This document shows positions 13,170-15,907 of a DNA stretch of 15,907 nucleotides, piece by piece. Made by a program: the position numbers and the translations under genes. The notes under the pieces were generated by a model, which was not told the DNA's origin, did not search any database, and was given only the letters and a program-made list of their open reading frames with translations. The first letter of the stretch is position 1; the number at the start of each line of letters is the position of its first letter. This stretch comes from Xanthobacteraceae bacterium (GTDB lineage: Bacteria; Pseudomonadota; Alphaproteobacteria; Rhizobiales; Xanthobacteraceae): assembly GCA_019746355.1 (NCBI GenBank), contig JAIESC010000250.1, forward strand, positions 1 through 15,907, written 5' to 3'.

Positions 13170-13543
13170 AGCGCCCTCCGTGCGGCTGGCATCGTCACGC
13201 TCGATTGGCGGCATGGAACGGTCCGTTGGGAGCTCCCAACCGAGGCGTCGCGCGTGGCGAGACGCCCGCTCAGGCGAGGTCCGGTTAACCATTCCGTCTT
13301 GCCACGGCGCGGCCTCGGGAAGTGCGCCGCGGTGGCAAGTTGGGAGCTCCCAACTGAGGCCGCGGCAAGCCCCCTCGACACAGCGCGCAGCGCCACCCGC
13401 CGTGATCGCGCGCCGGCTGTCCTCCGTCCCTGGCGCGATTGTCGGCTGCCGCATCGACCCGTTCGCGCAATGAGTTGGGAGCTCCCAACCAGAGCGTGGC
13501 GGAGGCTCCGACTCGAACGACAGTAGCGAAATAACCTCAACAT
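13166..13543 (-). CDS. Possible repD-like small ORF between repA and repB
   Basis: An open frame of 125 codons from ATG 13543 fills the gap between repA and repB. Its start overlaps the repA stop (ATGTTGA) and its TGA overlaps the repB start as ATGA, so it could couple translation along the operon. Three parS sites lie in it in the same phase, each read as VGSSQ. Ti-type repABC plasmids have a small repD at this place, also containing parS sites. Against it: the product is Arg/Ser-rich and has no known domain, and the other frames here are also open because the DNA is GC-rich. If not coding, the 367-bp gap holds only the centromere. Confidence 0.3.
   Translation of the reverse strand: MLRLFRYCRSSRSLRHALVGSSQLIARTGRCGSRQSRQGRRTAGARSRRVALRAVSRGLAAASVGSSQLATAAHFPRPRRGKTEWLTGPRLSGRLATRDASVGSSQRTVPCRQSSVTMPAARRAL
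13225..13240. repeat. parS site 2 (repA-repB gap)
   Basis: A second identical copy of GTTGGGAGCTCCCAAC, starting 112 bp from the start of site 1 and 56 bp upstream of the repB start. Expected to bind RepB as a dimer and help nucleate the partition complex. Confidence 0.93.
13339..13354. repeat. parS site 3 (repA-repB gap)
   Basis: A third identical palindrome, starting 114 bp from the start of site 2, near the middle of the 367-bp gap. Confidence 0.93.
13474..13489. repeat. parS site 4 (near the repA 3' end)
   Basis: A fourth identical palindrome, starting 135 bp from the start of site 3 and 48 bp downstream of the repA stop. Four perfect copies in 377 bp define the centromere of the plasmid. 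Confidence 0.93.
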
Positions 13544-14763
13544 CTCGGGCGCCCCCAAGCCGTTCGGATCAGCCCTTCGACCTCCCCATTGACGGCGTCG
13601 AGCGCCTCGATCGCACGATCATACGTTGACCGCGTCATGCTCTCACGGCCGATCTCGTAGAGTGTCTGCTTCGAAAGTCCCGCGTCCGATATCGCGGTCG
13701 ATTTGAGCATCGGGTTGGTGAGCACATGGTCGCCGAACAGATTCCGGAGCAACGCCGCGACCTTGGTCTGCGGCCCGTCCTGCGGCTCAAATCGAGTCAG
13801 CAAATAACGCATGAAGTCATACTTGAGCACGGCACCGCTTTTCTTGAGCTCTGTCAGGAGCGCCTCGGTCATCAGCAGAAACTGGCTCATCGAGGCGACA
13901 TCGAGCATCTGTGGATGGACGGTGATCAGCATGCCTGTGGCGGCGCACAGGCCGGTCAAGGTCAGAAAGCCGAGCTGCGGCGGGCAGTCCATCACCACCA
14001 CATCGTAGCGATCAGCGACCTCATCAAACGCGCGTGCCACGCGCGAAAAGAACAGCCGCCCTTCCGCTCTGTCCTCGGCGGTGAGGGCGAGGGGGGTCGT
14101 GTGCTCGAACTCCATCAGTTCGAGGTTGCCGGGCACCAAGTCCACGCCTTCGAAGTAGGTTGGCAGAATCACGTCGCTGAGGGGCCGGCGATCCGCGTCG
14201 TATCTGATCGCCGCATAAAGCGTCTCGTTCTTCGCGACGTCGGCTTCCGGCAGTACGCCGAACAGCGCGGACATGCTTGCCTGGGGATCGAGATCGACCG
14301 CGAGCGTGCGATATCCGTGCAGTCCGAGGTATTGGGCGAGGTGCGCGGCCGTTGTCGTTTTGCCGGAGCCGCCCTTGAAGTTCGCGACCGCGATGACTTG
14401 AAGGTGGTCGCGATCGGAACGACGGGGCACGAAGGCCGTGGCGTCCTTGCCGCGCATCGTCTCCGCGAGGCGCTGCCGGACTTCATTGATTTGTGCCAGC
14501 GTATAGAGACGCCGCCCGTTGCTTGCCGTCTCCGGCGTCGGGCCTTCGCCGGCCAAGCTCATCTTTCGGAGCGTCGAATCGGATATGCCGATCAGGCGAC
14601 CTGCTTCGCCTGATGTGAATCGCCGTAGGGTTTTCTTCGATGTCGGCGGGAACAGCGCATCGCTCATCGCCTGGATCTGCGAACTGAGCAAACTTGCATG
14701 CTCGCCGATGGTCTGGTCGACGGTCGGCGTTTCAGATTCAGATCGGCTTGGCGCGTTGAGCAC
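13537..14763 (-). CDS. repA: Plasmid partitioning ATPase RepA (ParA family)
   Basis: This encodes about 408 residues if begun at GTG 14763, where GAAGG sits 8 nt upstream. The frame is open to a TTG at 14841 that has no ribosome binding site. The chosen start gives the usual RepA length and an opening (LNAPSRSES...TVDQTIGEHASLLSSQIQAMSDALFPP) like other RepA proteins. An N-terminal helix-turn-helix (RRFTSGEAGRLIGISDSTLRKMS) binds the operator. The ATPase core has the deviant Walker A KGGSGKTTT (about 130-138), Walker A' LAVDLDPQASMS and Walker B DVVVMDCPPQLG. RepA moves RepB-parS complexes and represses the repABC promoter. It is the first gene of the operon and divergent from traI. The identification is firm; only the start is uncertain. 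Confidence 0.94.
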   Translation of the reverse strand: MLNAPSRSESETPTVDQTIGEHASLLSSQIQAMSDALFPPTSKKTLRRFTSGEAGRLIGISDSTLRKMSLAGEGPTPETASNGRRLYTLAQINEVRQRLAETMRGKDATAFVPRRSDRDHLQVIAVANFKGGSGKTTTAAHLAQYLGLHGYRTLAVDLDPQASMSALFGVLPEADVAKNETLYAAIRYDADRRPLSDVILPTYFEGVDLVPGNLELMEFEHTTPLALTAEDRAEGRLFFSRVARAFDEVADRYDVVVMDCPPQLGFLTLTGLCAATGMLITVHPQMLDVASMSQFLLMTEALLTELKKSGAVLKYDFMRYLLTRFEPQDGPQTKVAALLRNLFGDHVLTNPMLKSTAISDAGLSKQTLYEIGRESMTRSTYDRAIEALDAVNGEVEGLIRTAWGRPRC

Positions 14764-14971
14764 GGGCAGAACCTTCGTCACGGAAAAATCGCCGTTTCGG
14801 CCATTCTTCCGTGAAGCTACCCGTGAAACCGATTCTGGCAAGAACTTATTGGTTAATGAGATCCTAACGTCCTCGCGCTCGGTATGCTGAAAATTCTTCG
14901 CAAGTCATCTTTTGCGTTGATGTGGAAATGGTTTAGCGCGTTCACGTCGCGTCGGCCGCGCTGCCAAAGGC

Positions 14972-14989
14972 CCTGTCGGAATCGACGGG
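14972..14989. promoter_or_regulatory. lux/tra-box-like site 1
   Basis: CCTGTCGGAATCGACGGG is an imperfect 18-bp dyad (CC.GTCG against CGAC.GG) with the size and CTG-N10-C.G layout of LuxR-type binding sites. It differs from site 2 at only two of 18 positions. It lies nearer repA and could affect repABC transcription. Confidence 0.45.
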
Positions 14990-15069
14990 TTCGTGAAGCC
15001 GCTTTCGACGATTGAACACGCCGCTTCGTCGGCACCCAGCGTTCACTCCCGCGACTCAGCTCACCGCCG

Positions 15070-15087
15070 CCTGTCGGATTCGACGGT
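15070..15087. promoter_or_regulatory. lux/tra-box-like site 2 with adjoining traI -35 candidate
   Basis: CCTGTCGGATTCGACGGT begins 98 bp from the start of site 1 and ends 61 bp before the traI start. It directly abuts CTGACA (15088-15093), a possible -35 element with no good -10. That arrangement is expected of a promoter needing a TraR/LuxR-type activator. Confidence 0.5.
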
Positions 15088-15148
15088 CTGACACGCCGAA
15101 ACCCGCGTGTTCGTCTCGCTGCCTGCAACCAAAACGGCGGGAGGCGAG

Positions 15149-15775
15149 ATGCGGGCGATTGCGGTGAGGCCAGAAGACCGGGGGACGTTCGGCGATCTGA
15201 TCGCCGACATGCACGGCCTGAGGGCGAGGGTGTTCGGCGGACGGCTGGGTTGGGACGTCGAGATCGAGGACGGGGTGGAGACCGATGGTTTCGATCGACT
15301 GAACCCGGTCTACATCCTCGCGGTCGCCGAGCGGGGGCCGGTGCTGGGGTGCGCCCGGCTCCTGCCGGCGACCGGGCCGACTATGCTGGCCGACGCCTTC
15401 CCGCAGCTCCTGGCCGGCGGGCGGCTCGAAGCCCATCCGCGGATGATCGAAAGCTCGCGCTTCTGTGTCGACACCGGCGCCGTCGAGGCAGGGACGTCGC
15501 GCGGCCTGCACCGCGCCACGCTGACGTTATTCGCGGCAATCATCGAATGGTCGATGGGGGCGGGCTACCGGGAGATCGTTACCGCGACCGATGTGCGGTT
15601 TGAGCGGCTGCTGAACCGGGCGCGCTGGCCGATGCGGCGCCTCGGCGAGCCCCGCGTGATCGGCGAGACGCTGAGCGTCGCCGGCGCGCTGCCGGCCGAT
15701 GACGCCAGCTTCGCGACCGTGCGACCGCCGGGCTACCGATCCGACCTTGGCGGCTTCCGCCGGTCGGCGGCGTAG
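15149..15775 (+). CDS. traI: Acyl-homoserine lactone synthase (LuxI/TraI family)
   Basis: This encodes 208 residues from ATG 15149, with GGGAGG 5 nt upstream; an in-frame GTG at 15107 has no such site. The invariant LuxI-family residues are present at their classical positions: R25, F29 and W35 (LRARVFGGRLGW), D46 and D49, R70 (GCARLLP), F84 (ADAFP), E101 and R104 (MIESSRF). It makes an N-acyl-homoserine lactone from SAM and acyl-ACP, the quorum signal that switches on conjugation in Ti-like plasmids. Divergence from repA and the trbB gene 13 bp downstream reproduce the traI-trb order, so traI is probably the first gene of the mating-pair-formation operon. Control by a LuxR-type activator at the box at 15070-15087 is inferred; no such gene is in the window. 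Confidence 0.92.
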   Translation: MRAIAVRPEDRGTFGDLIADMHGLRARVFGGRLGWDVEIEDGVETDGFDRLNPVYILAVAERGPVLGCARLLPATGPTMLADAFPQLLAGGRLEAHPRMIESSRFCVDTGAVEAGTSRGLHRATLTLFAAIIEWSMGAGYREIVTATDVRFERLLNRARWPMRRLGEPRVIGETLSVAGALPADDASFATVRPPGYRSDLGGFRRSAA

Positions 15776-15788
15776 AGGGAGGCGTTCC

Positions 15789-15907
15789 GTGCAACTGCGC
15801 TCCCATCCGCGCCTCGTCCGTAAGCTGCAAGAGGCGCTGGGCGACACGATCTGCACGGCGCTCGACGATCCGAGCGTCGTCGAAGTGATGTGCAATCCTG
15901 ATGGCCA
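15789..15907 (+). CDS. trbB: Conjugal transfer ATPase TrbB, N-terminal part (runs off window)
   Basis: GTG 15789 follows GAGGGAGG at a good distance. The 39 visible codons, MQLRSHPRLVRKLQEALGDTICTALDDPSVVEVMCNPDG, match the N-terminus of TrbB, the VirB11-like secretion ATPase that powers assembly of the conjugative type IV secretion apparatus. The LDDPSVVEVMCNPDG segment is characteristic. It starts 13 bp after traI in the same direction, which is the traI-trbB order of Ti-type plasmids. The nucleotide-binding domain lies outside the window. Confidence 0.88.
   Translation, partial: MQLRSHPRLVRKLQEALGDTICTALDDPSVVEVMCNPDG

Larger units (their letters stand above)
14764..15148. other. Divergent control region between repA and traI
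   Basis: About 385 bp without a convincing gene. It holds the two tra-box-like sites (14972-14989 and 15070-15087), an AT-rich imperfect dyad CTTATT-GGTT-AATGAG (14845-14860) about 80 bp before the repA start that could be a RepA operator, and a hairpin ACACGC...GCGTGT (15091-15110) in the presumed traI leader. It should contain the repABC promoter on one strand and the traI promoter on the other. I could not place a convincing repA -10/-35 pair. Confidence 0.55.

Noticed and set aside
13170..13454. N-terminal extension of RepB upstream of 13169
   Set aside because: It only reads through the parS palindromes (WELPT repeats), has no ribosome binding site, and the inner ATG has GGAGGG and the usual RepB opening MSRKDVL.
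13113..13489. CRISPR-like reading of four regularly spaced identical repeats
   Set aside because: The repeats are only 16 bp, perfectly palindromic, over 95 bp apart and match the repABC parS consensus; there are no cas genes.
12621..13526. 301-codon plus-strand ORF with repeated WELPT
   Set aside because: It lies antisense to repB and the centromere; the repeated motif is just the parS palindrome translated.

Overview
The window looks like the replication-control end of a large, GC-rich, low-copy repABC plasmid (or chromid) from an alphaproteobacterium, most likely a member of the Hyphomicrobiales (Rhizobiales). The basis is a complete repA-repB-repC cassette on the minus strand, four identical 16-bp parS palindromes, a small antisense RNA between repB and repC, and a divergent traI (LuxI-type) gene followed by the start of trbB. 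This is the arrangement of Ti/Sym-type conjugative plasmids. I cannot name a species.

Layout, left to right. Positions 1-186 hold the 3' end of a DUF1971 gene, then a weakly supported ORF (251-703). A minus-strand operon follows (2693-768): a DUF433 antitoxin-like protein, a PIN-domain toxin and an HNH nuclease, with a recognisable promoter whose -10 element sits inside an inverted repeat. A second minus-strand series runs from about 8026 to 2875: DUF1403 protein, ScpB, a HEPN/AbiV-like protein, a LigD-type ATP-dependent DNA ligase and, after a 160-bp gap, a full-length replicative helicase DnaB. A tyrosine recombinase (ending at 9311) diverges from DUF1403. A 29-bp near-perfect palindrome and two 18-bp direct repeats lie at its 5' end, and its stop codon overlaps the start of an isoaspartate-methyltransferase-like gene. 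Next to repC is a decayed scrap of a second copy of the recombinase C-terminus.

The replicon proper covers about 10321-14763. RepA (ParA-like ATPase) and RepB (ParB-like, parS-binding) partition the plasmid and RepC initiates replication. The origin is probably the AT-rich, palindrome-rich stretch inside repC near 10975-11110. A roughly 54-nt plus-strand ctRNA with a strong terminator, facing an attenuator-like leader with a UUCG hairpin, should set RepC level and hence copy number and incompatibility. The 385-bp gap between repA and traI carries two near-identical lux/tra-box-like sites. These could couple conjugation (traI-trb) and plasmid copy number to quorum sensing, although no LuxR-type gene is present in the window.

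The remaining cargo (toxin-antitoxin, HNH nuclease, HEPN protein, ligase, helicase, ScpB) looks like plasmid maintenance, DNA handling and possibly defence. The two assemblies most worth testing as uncharacterised systems are DUF433-PIN-HNH and DUF1403-ScpB-HEPN-ligase-DnaB.
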